From Angiostrongylus vasorum (lineage: Eukaryota; Nematoda; Chromadorea; Rhabditida; Metastrongylidae), in assembly GCA_018806985.1 (NCBI GenBank), contig JADANN010000018.1:590501-654500 (forward strand): a DNA stretch of 64,000 nucleotides. The letters are read 5' to 3'. Under the pieces are notes generated by a model. That model searched no databases and was not told where the DNA came from. It was given only the letters and a program-made list of their open reading frames with translations. The stretch's first letter is position 1. Every line of letters begins with the position of its first letter. Positions 32,309-44,840 of this stretch are shown in pieces. The translations under genes and the position numbers were made by a program.

Positions 32309-33617
32309 TTAGGCAGCAACATATGAAATGTCCGATTTTGTTGTTTTGATTTTCCGTGTAATTTTTTGAATAAAATCTTTGTTTATTATGTGTCTTTAAT
32401 ATATATTTTTTGAAGCACAAAGTCTGATCTTTCTAGAATTGGTTTTTCCCAAAATTTGTTCTTTTAGCACTTTTATAGGCTTTTAACTTTAGTATGAATC
32501 AACATGCTATTCGTGTCCTCTTTCTATGTCACGAGTGGAGGAGTGGATACAATGCCGCAGCAGGAGCTCGGAAATATCAATCGCTGCGTTTTGAGACGGC
32601 TTTCGCTCTAACGAAGCGCACCATTCGTCGTCGGTGCACAAAATTTGAATTCCCGGGAGGGACGAGAGCCTTGCAAACGATGAGCGTGGTAGGCCAAAAA
32701 TTACGGCTAACGATAAGGACCTTCGTATTCTAGTCGAATCAAATCCACGACAAACAGTCCGAGGACCTGCAACAGTGCTTGAAGTCAGTGCTATGACCTT
32801 TTTACGTTATTTACAGTTGATTGGTAAAGTTTAAAAAAAGTGGAAAAGTGGGTTCCACACGAACTCAACGAAAAGCAAAAAACTCAACGTCTGGAAATTT
32901 GCAATTTGCTTCTGATTCGCAACGATAGAGATCCCATTTTTGAATCGCATTATAATTTGCGATGAAAAAGTGGATACCGTTCGATAATCGCCGCGTTCTG
33001 CACAATGGTTAGGGTGCCGGTGATAACCCTACGACACATGTCCTAGACGGAGTCTGCATCCAAAGAAGACAATGGTTTCCGTTTGGTGGCGAGTGGCCGG
33101 AATAATTCATTACAAATTCTTACGAGCTGGAACGACCACGTCAAAGAGATATTGTGCTGAATCCGAGGAAAAGCATCGAAAACTACGCGTCAAGCAGCCG
33201 GCGTTGGTTGATGGAAAAGGACCAATCTTTCTTCATGGCGACGAAAGACCGCACGTTTCCCCAAATGACATTAAGAAAGCCGAATGAAATGCACTAGAAA
33301 ACCTTACCACATCCGTCTTATTCGCCAGATTTGTTGCCAACGGATTTCCAGGTTTTATTTTTTTAAGCATCTGGACCAGTTTCTGACGGGGAAAAAACTT
33401 TTCAACGACCAAACGACCGTTGAAAATGCCTTTAAAGAATTCATCGACACAAGAACCGACAACTTTTTATATTAATGAGATCACAAACCTCGTTTACTGT
33501 TGAAAAAAGTGCTGATTCTAATGGTTCTTATTTCGCTTAATAAAACTTGGTATGAAAAAAAGTTACAGTTATTTTCATTTTACATTTAGAATCAGACATT
33601 TCATTGTTACAACTTAA
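32309..33617 (+). mobile_element. mariner-family transposon with decayed transposase
   Basis: Length 1309 bp, flanked by TA on both sides (32307-32308 and 33618-33619), the mariner target duplication. The inverted ends begin TTAGGCAGCAACAT and, reversed, TTAAGTTGTAACA, both followed by ATGAAATGTC. The transposase starts MNQHAIRVLFLCHEWRSGYN (32494). Family landmarks are scattered over frames: ESNPRQTVR near 32730, IICDEK near 32950 (first Asp), LHGDERPHV near 33235 (second Asp), YSPDLLPTD near 33325 (third Asp) and FFKHLDQFL near 33360. Several frameshifts and stops make it inactive. Confidence 0.9.
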
Positions 33618-33619
33618 TA

Positions 33620-34320
33620 GAAGCGACTTTATCATATCGATTTTGGTGACGTAGAACTTCCCTAAAAGATTATTTTCATTTCAAGACTATTAGAGATCGA
33701 AACGGAGGAAAATATTAGTACAGTAAGCTGTTTTAAGAATTCTTCAATGCAAACGCATCTGCCGCAAGCATTAGCGGGCATATTGAGGAGGGGACGGTAT
33801 CCTGGGCGCACAGATCTCTAGCTCCTAAACGTTTTAATTCAACCAACTCAGTTCCCCAGCTAAGATTTACATAGTTTACCTGCGTTCCTTTTTATAATTT
33901 GTAGATATAGTTTACTTGAAAATGAAAAGCCAAACTTTCTTCGTGCATGGACGTATTGAAGTCAATTCATGCGGATCTGTTAACGATTCTCCGTCATAAT
34001 CATGAGTTCATAGATGACGACAACTATACCGAAAGTGGAAGAAAATCCGAGATTTAAGTCCTTAATCTTGCTAATGGTTTGAGTATTTTCATTCACAAAT
34101 AAGAATACTTACTTCAGAACGGAAAAAAAATTAACAAGTCTACTGTTCATGAGGAAAAGTCTCGTAGATGAATAATAAAACCCAGGCATTTTTGGTGGAA
34201 GCGTAGAAAAGCACGGTTGAATAGACCTCAAGATTAAGTGAGCACAATCCAGTACTAACTGCAAACAAGACAGGGACGCAATTCCAGTTAGGCCTCTGAA
34301 GTCCTCTTTGTAGCATTGGA
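33620..34320. other. Spacer, nothing recognised
   Basis: AT-rich, with no supported exon or repeat. Confidence 0.35.
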
Positions 34321-34329
34321 TGTATTCAA

Positions 34330-35480
34330 ATGTGGTGTCATAACGAAGTATACCACGTTACAATCAATCGGACCACTTTTCTACCTGATGTCACTGCTGT
34401 TGTAAAGTTTTACACGGAATCGGACCACTGCTTGGTTCTCAAATCACTCTTATTATTGTAAGAAGAAGGGAAGGCGAATACATTCAAGAAACGGAATTCG
34501 AAAACTATTGCAATTTAGAATACATTCATATACTTAGCCAGTTTTCATTAAGATGTCTTTTGGACACTGACTGGCTCATTCGGCACCTTAACGATAAGGG
34601 AAAATAAGCGGACATTTTAAAAATCACTGGCAGACATCTGTTCCCGAAAAAAGCACCGAGCCGATACGCCGAAGTGGAATTCCTGCACAAATTCATAAAG
34701 TTACGTCGAACTTTGCAAATTTGTTACGAGAAGCGATGAAAGGCCTTAGAGAGAAAGCGTTCAATCTGAAGCTGCCGACGTTGTGAAAACCAAGGTTAGG
34801 AAAAAATGTTAAAACAAGTCAAAACCGCCAGCTGGCGCTCAGACAGAGGAGATACTACATCCAAAACGATGGTAAAGAAAACCATAGATATGTTCTTCCA
34901 CTGACAAGATAACACTAGGTAGGCAAGGAACTTTATTCGGCTAACTTTTCGACGTCTTCGCCTTTTTTCGGAGCCGATGATACCAGTCGACTTCCCACAG
35001 TTCTTTCTTCTTCCGATGTGGGTCAAATGGTTTTAAAAAAACCACAGATGGTTTATAGCACCGTTTGCTTGATATCCACGTCCAATTACACGTATACCAT
35101 TTGAGGGAGAATGGCTACCAACTTCTCTCTTCGGAAGTTCGACACGCTACCTTATCGGGTGAAAAACCAGGAAGCTCTCGGCTTCTCACCAGTCCTCATC
35201 AAAACAATGAATCGAATTCCTACGGAAACCTTCCAATTGTGAGGTATCAAAATGATGAAAACAAAGCGAACGCAGCTGTTGCCCAACGGATGCATACGCA
35301 ATATCAGCAACTAATGTCTGATCTAGCCTGCTTCCTGTCATTCACAAACTCTTCACTCGAGTCGTGCTTAACGGGATTAGTAGAACACTGGACAAAGAAT
35401 AGCATAGGTAAGAAAAACGATTTTCAAAAAAGATTCAATACGATGGATCGTATCCGAGCGGCTGAAGTTTCGTGAGAGTC
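34330..35480 (+). mobile_element. RTE-type retrotransposon fragment, interrupted
   Basis: Plus-strand pieces in RTE order: the endonuclease end with DVTAVVKFYTESDH near 34390-34440, a linker near 34740-34900, then IHVQLHVYHLRENGYQLLSS near 35070, SEVRHATLSG, and FQKRFNTMDRI near 35430. Most of the reverse transcriptase is deleted and the frame is broken. A repeat at about 34905-35035 splits it. The 136-codon open frame at 35065-35475 is a relic of this element, not a gene. Confidence 0.75.
34905..35035. repeat. Repeat inserted inside the RTE fragment
   Basis: TTTATTCGGCTAACTTTTCG, ACGTCTTCGCC, GTCGACTTCCCACAG and CTTCTTCCGATGTGGGTC match the stretch at 340-470 and resemble the arms of 52211-53312. 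RTE protein similarity stops before it and resumes after it. Confidence 0.55.
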
Positions 35481-35524
35481 GCCTCTTTTTATTCACCATT
35501 CACGCCTTTTTTAAGCAGACTATT

Positions 35525-35765
35525 ATGTGAAATTTAACCATAATGATGCTGAGATATCTGCAGAGCTCCAAAGCGCTGGTGTCTGCAGTGCGGACCGAAC
35601 ATGCTATCAACCTTTCCAGGGGCTAACGCATTCACCACCTCGTCACGACTCCTTCGTCTCGCTTTTCTCTCCTCCGTGTTACTGTGAGAGCACAAGGGAC
35701 TGTTTTATGTTATATTTATCTGCTCAAAATTGGCCTTGGACCCAGCTGAGAAACGAGCGGTCATA
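35525..35765 (-). repeat. Family B SINE-like repeat, minus copy
   Basis: CATAATGATGCTGAGATATC, GGTGTCTGCAGTGCGG, CAACCTTTCCAGGGGCTAAC and GGACCCAGCTGAG are in family order. The 3' half is shortened. Confidence 0.6.
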
Positions 35766-37090
35766 GATGCTCCACACAAACAAGACATCTGTGTTCAAAA
35801 GACAAAGGTCTTCCACAAGCTGTTCGAGAAGTACAACCACTAGGAGCATTTCACCACTTTACAACAAAGTTGCCATTGAGGGTAAAGGAATGGCTATGAC
35901 AAGGCGATAGCATTTTGTCAATATGATTTAACACCGGTCTCCAAGACGCCATGAGTAAGTCAAATTTCTAGCCAATTTTCTCAACATACGTGAAGAGTAC
36001 GGTCTCCGAATTTACCTGAAGATAAAGATATTCACGAGAAAATAAATACTTTTCTGACACTCCATACGGGATCCGTACCGTACACCTATGTGTACCACCT
36101 ATGTGTATCTGAGTAGTAAAGTCAACAGTTAACGTTGAAAGTCGGTGGACGACTTTCCAGAACCCAGTAGTAGGAAATGTACGAAAAAAAATGGAGGAAA
36201 CGAGCAGAGCTCATCGGGAAACTCAATTTATGACAGGAACAAGTGGAGATTATGCTGTTGACCCTTCCGTGTTTTACTCTAATGACTGAGCTATCAACGT
36301 GGTAACCGGTGATTGAGATGATCGATTCGTCTTGACGGTAGGCATCGCTATGCAAACTGACCATCTTAACGGTTAACAAATCGACCCTCGTACGCCTGTT
36401 ACGATAACATAAGCAAATTTACCACACGATATATATTTGTATATATATGTGTATATTATATATTATAAATATATTATAAGTGTATTTGGTTCGATCTCAA
36501 GGCTTGGAAACGAAAACATATCCGCATTCACCTTTGACGTAGCACATCTTCTCTCACAGTGAACTTCGTCAGGTGTAACACAATCGATGAGAACATGCAG
36601 AGCCTTATCTCTATGAACCAAATTCCTAGATGAAATTCCTAACCTTCTTTCTTTTTTTTGTTGCCCACGAGGTGTATTTTCCAAGTTCTTTTAAAGATTC
36701 GTGTTTCAAATACCGAAGTTACTGAGCAATCCGGATTTCCAAGAATCGACAGCGATAATGTCCTCTAGCATAATCGATGTCTTTTTAGTAATTTATACTT
36801 CGTTTTCGACACTTTGTACATTTTATTTCCAAACCATTTTAGGCATGAAATACCAATTTAAGAAAATGGAATGTACTCTTAAGTCGATAGAGCGGACCGT
36901 CTTCTATAGGTCTATGGAATTCGAAGTTCCTCAACTAATTTGGTTATCTGTATTTATCAAAAAACGAAGACTGTCCACTATGCGCTAAGGTGGAGGATTG
37001 GTTCAGAACAGAGAACTTAAATATTACAAATTTCAGGAAGACATTTTCTAATAAATATTGCTTCCACTGTAAATTAAAATTTCCTTATGG
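35766..37090. other. Spacer
   Basis: No convincing gene. An irregular TA-rich stretch at 36430-36480 is a decayed microsatellite. The open frames at 36122-36379 and 36701-36988 lack splice or family support. Confidence 0.35.
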
Positions 37091-37094
37091 TTGT

Positions 37095-37470
37095 ATTTAA
37101 CATCGTACCATGTCGTTAAAAATTCTACTAGGCAGTAAATAACAAGTTACCATTGTGATTTCACCTACAGCTTCAGCCTAACTGGGTTCAATGCCATTTT
37201 GTGCTTCACACATCAACTGCATTGACGGGTGATTGGTGATAGCACTGGTCGATAGAAAACTAGCTGAGAGACGGGCGAAACGAAGGGCCCGCATGGTGTG
37301 TTGGTGAACGCGTTAGCCCCTGGAAAGGGTAATAGCGCGTGCGTTACCCACCGCAAACACCTGCGGAGCGGAGTTTTGCAAAAAACTCAGCATCGTTATG
37401 GTTGTATTTTACATAATACCCTGCTGTGAAAAAATTGTAGTAGTCAGCAAATAAAAAGTTACCAAAACAT
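37095..37470 (+). repeat. Family B SINE-like repeat, long plus copy
   Basis: Begins with the family end CTACTAGGCAGTAAATAACA, continues TTCAGCCTAACTGGGTTCAA, GGTGAACGCGTTAGCCCC, TGCGGAGCGGAGTTTTGC, and ends TAGTAGTCAGCAAATAAAAAG. The same end at both sides in direct orientation suggests a tandem pair sharing one body. Confidence 0.7.
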
Positions 37471-37504
37471 TTTATTAGAAAAACTATCACGCTATATCTG
37501 ATTA

Positions 37505-37865
37505 ATGTTATTTGCGGGGGCAAAAAGGCAATGGTAGAGACGCTGTTCAATAAAACCAGCAAGGCCCATGGTTCGAACTCGCCGTTTGCTTCTAGGTAGT
37601 GAAACTGGTAGTAAACTTGTATGGGAACAACTTCATCCGATCCACAAAAGAATAAACGAGTGGCTGTGACGAAGATCTGGAAACATCTTAGCACGGCTAT
37701 TCCACGAATACAGAAGAATCTGCTCCACTAGCATTTAACGGCATTCATAAAGATGGTCAGAAATCCTCAAGCAACAGTCGAACCCACATATAAAAAATCC
37801 AAAGCACATCGTGGAATATGGGTGCGAAGAAGTGAATTGAATGAAACAAAAGCTGAGACTCGCAT
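37505..37865 (+). repeat. Family D tRNA-like SINE, plus copy
   Basis: The head GGCAATGGTAGAGACG followed by CCATGGTTCGAACTCGCC gives an A-box-like and a perfect B-box-like motif. The body and 3' part (AATCCTCAAGCAACAGTCG) are the reverse complement of the layout at 44210-44570. Confidence 0.65.
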
Positions 37866-38009
37866 AATACGCGATGTTAGGAAATATTATACCTAAAAAC
37901 AGTAAAAGATGTGGAACAATTCAGACCTGAAATAAACCGTCGACTAACCCTTCAAACTATACAACGAGAGAGAGCGAGACACCATATAGTAATAGACATA
38001 GTATGTAAA

Positions 38010-38405
38010 GTGTATTTGGACACTTGGATGCTTGGATGACCCGTCTTCACTGGTTGTGCAGGACTCAGCATAACTTCCATTTTTTCGGAGTTTTGCTGAC
38101 CCAACCATTTTTCCTGGAGTCCCGAGGTTAGCCTGGCCAAAGTCTGCCTCAGGTCGTCACCACCAAAGGCAGTAGCCGCCCTCGTGGATGAGAAGCAGAT
38201 TTGCCACCATGCGACTAGTTTGATACCAGGACGGTGGTAGATCCTGGTATTGGTTTACTCTTAGCTGGGTTTCCTGCTGGAAACGCCGGGCTCCTTCTCA
38301 GCATGGGAAACCCCTGCCGGAGGAATGTGAATCCCTCCACTGCACATCGCATCTCGACACCCTCGAACACCTCCCAGCCACGATCAGGCGGTAAACCGTT
38401 GGGAT
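38010..38405 (+). repeat. Family C repeat, full copy
   Basis: Starts GGACACTTGGATGCTTGG and CCCGTCTTCACTGGTTGTG, has CACCATGCGACTAGTTTGAT and TTAGCTGGGTTTCCTGCTGG, and ends ACCTCCCAGCCACGATCAGG with GTAAACCGTTGGG. Confidence 0.8.
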
Positions 38406-39485
38406 GACCACAGTCTACAGTCTACAGTTGTTAATCAAGCAACCGTATTGCTGTCAGTATCTGATTTTTTTCTGTTACTGAGGTCAAGTTTATTTTCGAA
38501 TTTCCTTTATTGGCACAACATTTATGCATTCTATACGCCATCCAGGATTGGTTGCTGATTGAAAATTGAACACTGTGTACCTTATATAATGCACTATGCA
38601 GTTTTTCTATCGCTGCTATGGATATACTACATTGTTTTTCTCCACATTTCTCAAGACTTCTTTCATCGATTAAAATTGGAGCGGCTAAGGCCATAACACA
38701 CTTGCAGAGATTGGTTGCTTTTTTCCTTACACTTGCTGTTTACTTTGTTTTAGTTTCTAGTTGCTATCTGTTTGCTACTCCTTGTACGCCGTTATAGTTA
38801 GACTTTGTTCAGTTGTTCTAGGTGTTTCTATGTTGCCATTAGTATTTGCCATTTGTTCTTACATATATATGTCTAGATTTTGAACTTTTTTCTTTCTGCT
38901 GTTTTAGTGAGAGGACTTCTTTTAGAAGTTTATAAAAGTTTCTTCTTTCAATCTCTTCAACGCATTCAGGCATTCAACATGATTCCATGTGCTTTAGATT
39001 CGGTCACACTTCAGAGCAAAAAGATAACTAAATGGCTTTCCTACTCCTCTTTCATTCTGTGTTTAATTCATCAACTCTGTCGTGGTATTAAGTACTTCGT
39101 TCCTTCTCTTTTTGTATTTCCTGGTATTTCGTTCTTGAACTGTGATGTTTTCAACATTTTCATTCTTAAACTGTCTTATAGCGCCAATTGTAGTGCACCA
39201 AGCAGAAACAACCACTGTGCATTGTTCCTGTACGATAAACTACCTCACTTGGAAATAAAGAGCTGCCAAATGTGAATACATAGGGAAGGGTTTAGTACCT
39301 ACTTAGATTTTCTTTTCTTTTTTCTTTATAGGGATCTACAGACAATCGTTGGTTTCTGGTCTTAAGCAAAACTGTGTCATTATTGTTTGTGACTGAACGA
39401 AATAATTGGGAATATTTTTGAAAACCGAATTCTATTTGGCTTCGGCATGAGTAACAAATTTTTTTATTCATGAGGTTGTACCAGG
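38406..39485. other. Spacer, T-rich
   Basis: The 131-codon plus frame at 38880-39275 begins without ATG, is dominated by Phe, Leu and Ser, and has no family resemblance, so I do not call it. I see nothing else. Confidence 0.35.
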
Positions 39486-39487
39486 TA

Positions 39488-39715
39488 GATAAAAGGATAA
39501 AGGATAGAGCTCTCGGTGTTGATCAATCCCTGAGGGATGCGCCATGCATCCCACTTCACTAAGCATCATTGGAGCTGACTGAATGCATATCTGGCCTTTA
39601 CAATGACTCTCGGTGGCCTATCAATGTATCGAGCCAGCATTACTATTCTTCCAAACAAGTCTGGCACCAATTTGCCGACCCCGGAGGAGTGGCCTTCGAA
39701 TGCGCAACACGCGTC
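39488..39715 (-). repeat. Family A tRNA-derived SINE, head lost
   Basis: AAAAGGATAAAGGATAGAGC is the tail, GACTCTCGGTGGCCTATCAA the body, and ACAAGTCTGGCACCAATTTG follows. The tRNA-like end is degraded after 39690. Confidence 0.65.
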
Positions 39716-42700
39716 CCTGGTAGGTAGATATGAGGTGCTTATTGTGGTTAATGCTTCTGCGCATTCACTCCACCCAGAGCTGGCAATGGTTCGTGTCCGG
39801 TATTAATTGTTTGTATCTACCTGGTATGAACTCGCGAATGGAATCAAATAATTAAGAGTAGTCATCTTTGGAACTTCTTTACATATTGTTCATGAAACAA
39901 CATCCTTGAAAACTGGTTCCGTGTATGGTACCTATGAGTTCCGAGCTATTTTAATGATACACCACATGTTTCTAAGACATTGAGATGCTCGATAATCGTC
40001 ATGAGATGGTCAACGGTTTAATTCTTTAGAGTCCAGTTATGGCTGGAATTGAAGAATTTGAGTTAACCTTCGATTGACTGGTTGATGATGGTGACGCTTT
40101 TGAGGAGATTGTTGAGAACGAATATCCTGAGTTGAAAGAAGAATTTGCTGACTTTGTACTGAGTTCATTGTGCTACTTCGTTACCCGGGTTTTTTGAAGT
40201 TCTTGTCCACTTATTGTCGTTTTTTGGTATCTCATCGTAGTCTTCCGGTTCAGGAATGCAATTTCTAGAATTGAGAATTGCCGCCAAAATTTGCTAGGAT
40301 GCTCGGGTGTGTCGGCGAAAAGCAAACTCATCCAAAAGGATGTTTTGTGAACAGTAAGTGCAGAGAACGCGTTCTTTGTCTCAGCGCTCTAATTGGGATG
40401 TCCTTTCGATTAACCATCGAATCAATACAAATAGTCCGGTAAAAACTTCTAAGAATGAAAATGGACAGTGTATTGTCCACACCGGGTGTTACGGTCAATC
40501 TTTTCGCGAACGCGGATAATTACGCGTGGCAGCACCGCCGAATGAAGGGTGATTGAAGCGAGATCAGAATGCGCATTGAAACCAAGATATACGGTCCATA
40601 GCTGCACCAATATCCACATCGGAACCAATGTGCATGGTCCCATAAGGGTTAATGCATGTGTTTTTCCCTAAGGATGGATAAGCTTTCTAAGCGCTATTGC
40701 TCTCCAGCCTCATGCCTTCTACGATGAGTTCCACCTCATCCGTATCGGACCAGGCAATCACAAGCGAGCGTCGCGTGATTGAAATGTCCTCGTTCTTTAT
40801 TACCTGGAAGCAAGTTTTGATTCCAGAAAAAGCAGTGAAGTTATTTTGGAATGAACTCAAGTTCTGCAAGACTTCCCATGAATTTTGACTATTCATCTAC
40901 GTACACAGCAAACAAACTGAATGAAAATAACCGCAACCGCAACACATACAGTGAAAGTACAGCAGAAAAATTACATTATGCTATCAGTGACTGTAGAAGA
41001 ATTCCCAAGCGTTAAATCTCTATCAGGTTGGCCTTTGCAGAAAAATGCAAATAAAGACACAACAAAATGCAATAAAATAATAATGCTCAGCGGAAGAAAA
41101 TAGTTGGAGGTTGACCATCAGCGATCCAGGAGAAGTGACAAAATCGAACATCGATTAATCAATTGCTTTATGTGTTTAACACAAAATCAATTTGAAGGTC
41201 ACAGACTCAATATGGTGCTTTGGTCGAACATCGAAAATTAAATGAAAGACGAATACGATGAATATAACTAGACTGGTAGCCTAAAAAAAAGGAACTCTAG
41301 CAAAATACAAAATACAGCACTGCTTCAGCACCACCGACTAGCCACTGGGCCAACTAGAAAATAGAAATGAAGGAAAGCTTTTCCAAGGAACTAGATATCA
41401 TTTAAATGAAAGGACTTGCTAAAATTATGAAGACCTGCTTCACGATCCAAGAGTAGATCTGAAAGCAATGTCAACTATTACATTGTAAATCTAAGGTCAT
41501 AAATCTACAAGACAGGAAGGAAAATACAAACAAAACATGCCCACTTTCTTCACAAAGGGAACACTGAGCGTCGGTTTTGCAAATCGAAGCAGCTGCATTA
41601 ACACACTTACAATCATTGATTTCGAGGAGAGCAAAAGAAAAATTGCTAACTCATTCGCCATTTAAAAACGGGAAATGTTGGCTTTTTCTATAAAAAATTC
41701 TTCTGATATCGCTATTTTTGACATTCGGTCCACGCATGACAGTCTCCCAAAACAATACAAAAAATGCCGTAAAAACCTCTGTAAATCACCGAACACGCTT
41801 GACCTCATTTCGGGTCACGTGGTTGTGTGTATGTTAAAAGGGTGCGTATCTACGCAAAACATATCACTCGTCTTATTGTTCTCAATGATTTTTCCATGAA
41901 TTTTTGTTTTCGGAGTCATATTACGAAGAAAACTGCAGACCTGATACTGCGCGTAGAACGAAGCGAACCAGAAAACGTATTGACTGATGATTTTTCCCCA
42001 AGAAAATACCACACGCTTTCCACGTTCACCTGGCACGAACTCTCCGGTTTCGTAGTACTGAGCTGCAAGAAGGTACATTAAAATGAAATAGAAAAAACCC
42101 CATTATTAGTATTAAAAGCATGGAATGGATCCTGGGATGTTTCGGCCCATATCGTTCTACTCTGGTTTATTCACCAAATTTACCAAATCTATATTCAATA
42201 TAAGTGGCGCAGTTCTTCCCGTGCATGTCACAATACTAACCAGTGTCTTTTAGTTCTCCGTAAATCCAACTGTCAATGTGGACCTTTCAAACACATAACA
42301 ACTCGAAGTGGTCTGTGATCATCGTTTGCAAAATCTGGATTATTGTAGTCACCTGTTTATATATTTATGTAACTCCCGAAGCGATATACTAAAAATCAGC
42401 AAGCATTTGGGCACTCTTTGATATTGATTTGTTTCATTTCGAGGCTTGATAATTCTTCTACAAGTAATTCAGAAACAATGAAAGGAAACCAAATGAAGTG
42501 GATCTAAAAAAATAAGTTTTATTTGGCTACTTCATTTCTGCTGGATATGAACCCGCAGCGATCTTTGGAAACCTTAAATTTCTCCTCGACCAGACAACTC
42601 TACCGAGTATTCCTCCTTCTCCCTTTATGTGAACCACTTTTCGAAATAGATCTCTCAAAAGCATTCTGTTGGGTCCATACAAGCACGGAGAGAATCGGTT

Positions 42701-44205
42701 TTTTACTACTCATATCACTTCTCAAGCAACTGATGACGGTTTTTAAAACCTCTCTTTAGACCACAGATCATTCGAAATTAACTCCACTTAGATTTCATTA
42801 AAAACTAGAACCTACACACAGTAATGAATCCTATCCGAAAACATTTTCGAGACATTTCTTCTTCTGTTTTCGAAATCTACTGATGATAATATCACTCTCA
42901 GCTTTATCGCTGCTAATCTATCACCCAAAAAAGAAGAAGACCCAGAAAAAAGGAATATTGACACAGGCGCTCCCTTTCGCCACCAATTTCGAAAACTGTC
43001 GAGACAGTGGAGGTGGAAACGCGTCCGACTGGAACACACTTGAATCCCTTTTACTTAACCACTTAACACCCAAAACCAGTTTTTCACCAACTGACGACGT
43101 AATATTATGATGTAGTTTCTTGATCGTGAAAGCATTTTTGATAGTCAGAATCCCATGCATTTATAGAACATAAATTGACCTATCGCACAATTACATAACA
43201 AACCACTGCAAAAACTCTTCCACCTTCAAACATGTTTAAAAACAAAACTCTCACAAGAGTTGGAGGCGAAATAAATTTTTTAAAAGATCCAAGACAAGCG
43301 CACGAGACATGGGTACCAACGGTAACTGGGGGAAAAGCTGCTGATAAAATCCCACTTCTTCAATTGCTGTCGTGTTTGGAACTCAAAAAGAAGTGTAAAA
43401 AACATGTCCTTCGCACTCCAGAATAAAGGGGTTTTGTTTCCGTAGAACAAAAAACGTGGGTATCACAGGCAAAGACCTACAGATCCTTACAGTTTCTAAT
43501 TAATAAAGTTCAACATGAAATAATATAAGTTGGTGTGAACCCAAAAGTGATCGTTAATACCGCTCAGAGCTCAAACTCTCTTTCAAACTCCCGTTCGATT
43601 CGCTTTTTGAGTGTGCCAAGGCATTTTCGCAGACAATTTCATATACACAACAACTGGACCGAGACAGAACGGACTCCTCTGTGAAGTCCAACTGGTAATC
43701 AATAATCAAGCTGAACTCTACCACTAACGCAGCTAAGTTGTTATCAGCCCTACGTCTTATCACAAAGGTAAGAAGAAAACATATATGTCTTTCACCTTAC
43801 GCCTCTTATCTACAAAAATACCTTATATCACAGTATACAACCAGTTCCTCTTCTATCGCGTTACGATCAAACAATCGAACAATCTTCTGTAATACACGAG
43901 CTTCAATGAAATGTAATAACCAGTATTTCAAACTATCTTCACAGTACACTCATCCGTTCCTGTGAATGCGTAAACTTTCACAGAGCACTAGCTCAGATAG
44001 CAGATCGCTGTCATTGGAGATTTCCAAATGCGTACGCGGAAAAACCGACTACAATATCCGGACTCCTCAAACGAGTTTTCTCAGAGAGCGTAAGAGTTAA
44101 CATTTACAAAAACCATCGATAGAAAACTTGCTAATGATCATTTTAGTAAACTAATCGCATTAACAACTGCTATTTACTACCATTCTTTTTTTTCTTATTT
44201 GACAA
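39716..44205. other. Long gene-poor spacer
   Basis: I find no gene that I can support in about 4.5 kb. Points noted: a short protein-like frame from an ATG at 40039 to about 40170 (Glu/Asp-rich, with one in-frame TGA), an open minus frame at 40687-40896, and several frames at 41815-43110 without splice or family support. Confidence 0.35.
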
Positions 44206-44209
44206 GTCT

Positions 44210-44572
44210 TCACGTCTACTATGCGGATTCCAGCACTTCTCAGATTCGATTCGTTTTTTCCCATCCACTGTCTACGAAGATCTTCCAACTTTTACATGTG
44301 GCTTCGGTTGCTGCTTGAGGATTTTCGTTTGATCTTGAATGTTGTAGAATGCTAGTCGAGCGATTCTCTCTGGAGTCCTGAGATAGCCGTGCTGGAGCGT
44401 TCTCATTCTCAATTGGATTGCAGAGAGCGATTTTTTCTCAGACAAGCCCAGTACCTATTTCCCGACCCCGGAGGGATGAGAGGCTTGATTGGCCTGGAGC
44501 GGAATCGAACTAGCACCATGCTCGTGATGACGGACATCACTAGCATTGTGGTATCCGCCCCATTACTACTAT
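44210..44572 (-). repeat. Family D tRNA-like SINE, full copy
   Basis: Minus copy. Head reading: GGGGCGGATACCACAATGC and CTAGTTCGATTCCGCTCC, with the body shared with 3620-3968 (for example CTTGAGGATTTTCGTTTG, CCTGAGATAGCCGTGC and AGACAAGCCCAGTACC on the plus strand). Confidence 0.7.
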
Positions 44573-44840
44573 TCTACCACTATTTTTGTCTAAATTCTAT
44601 CAGGAAGAAGGGATTTCCATGTAGTACACTGATCACATGTCTTTTAAACGTAAGGATATTGCATGAATGCTACAAAATCACTTAGTTTTTCATAGACCGC
44701 TAAATAAAAAATCAGCCATGAAGCTATAGAATGAGTAGTATGAAATTAGGCTATGATGACTGGCATACTGTTATAGTCTCAGTCGCAGATTTTTAATAAT
44801 ATCCGCGTTGCTTCTTACTGAACCCATTAACTAAATGATT

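Noticed and set aside
35065..35475. 136-codon plus open frame as a gene
   Set aside because: Its segments match an RTE reverse transcriptase in order, with an internal deletion.
37505..37600. A functional tRNA gene at the GGTTCGAAC motif
   Set aside because: The boxes belong to a SINE head. I could not fold an acceptor stem or place an anticodon arm.
38880..39275. 131-codon plus open frame
   Set aside because: It has no ATG at its start, is Phe/Leu/Ser-rich from T-rich DNA, and shows no splice or family support.
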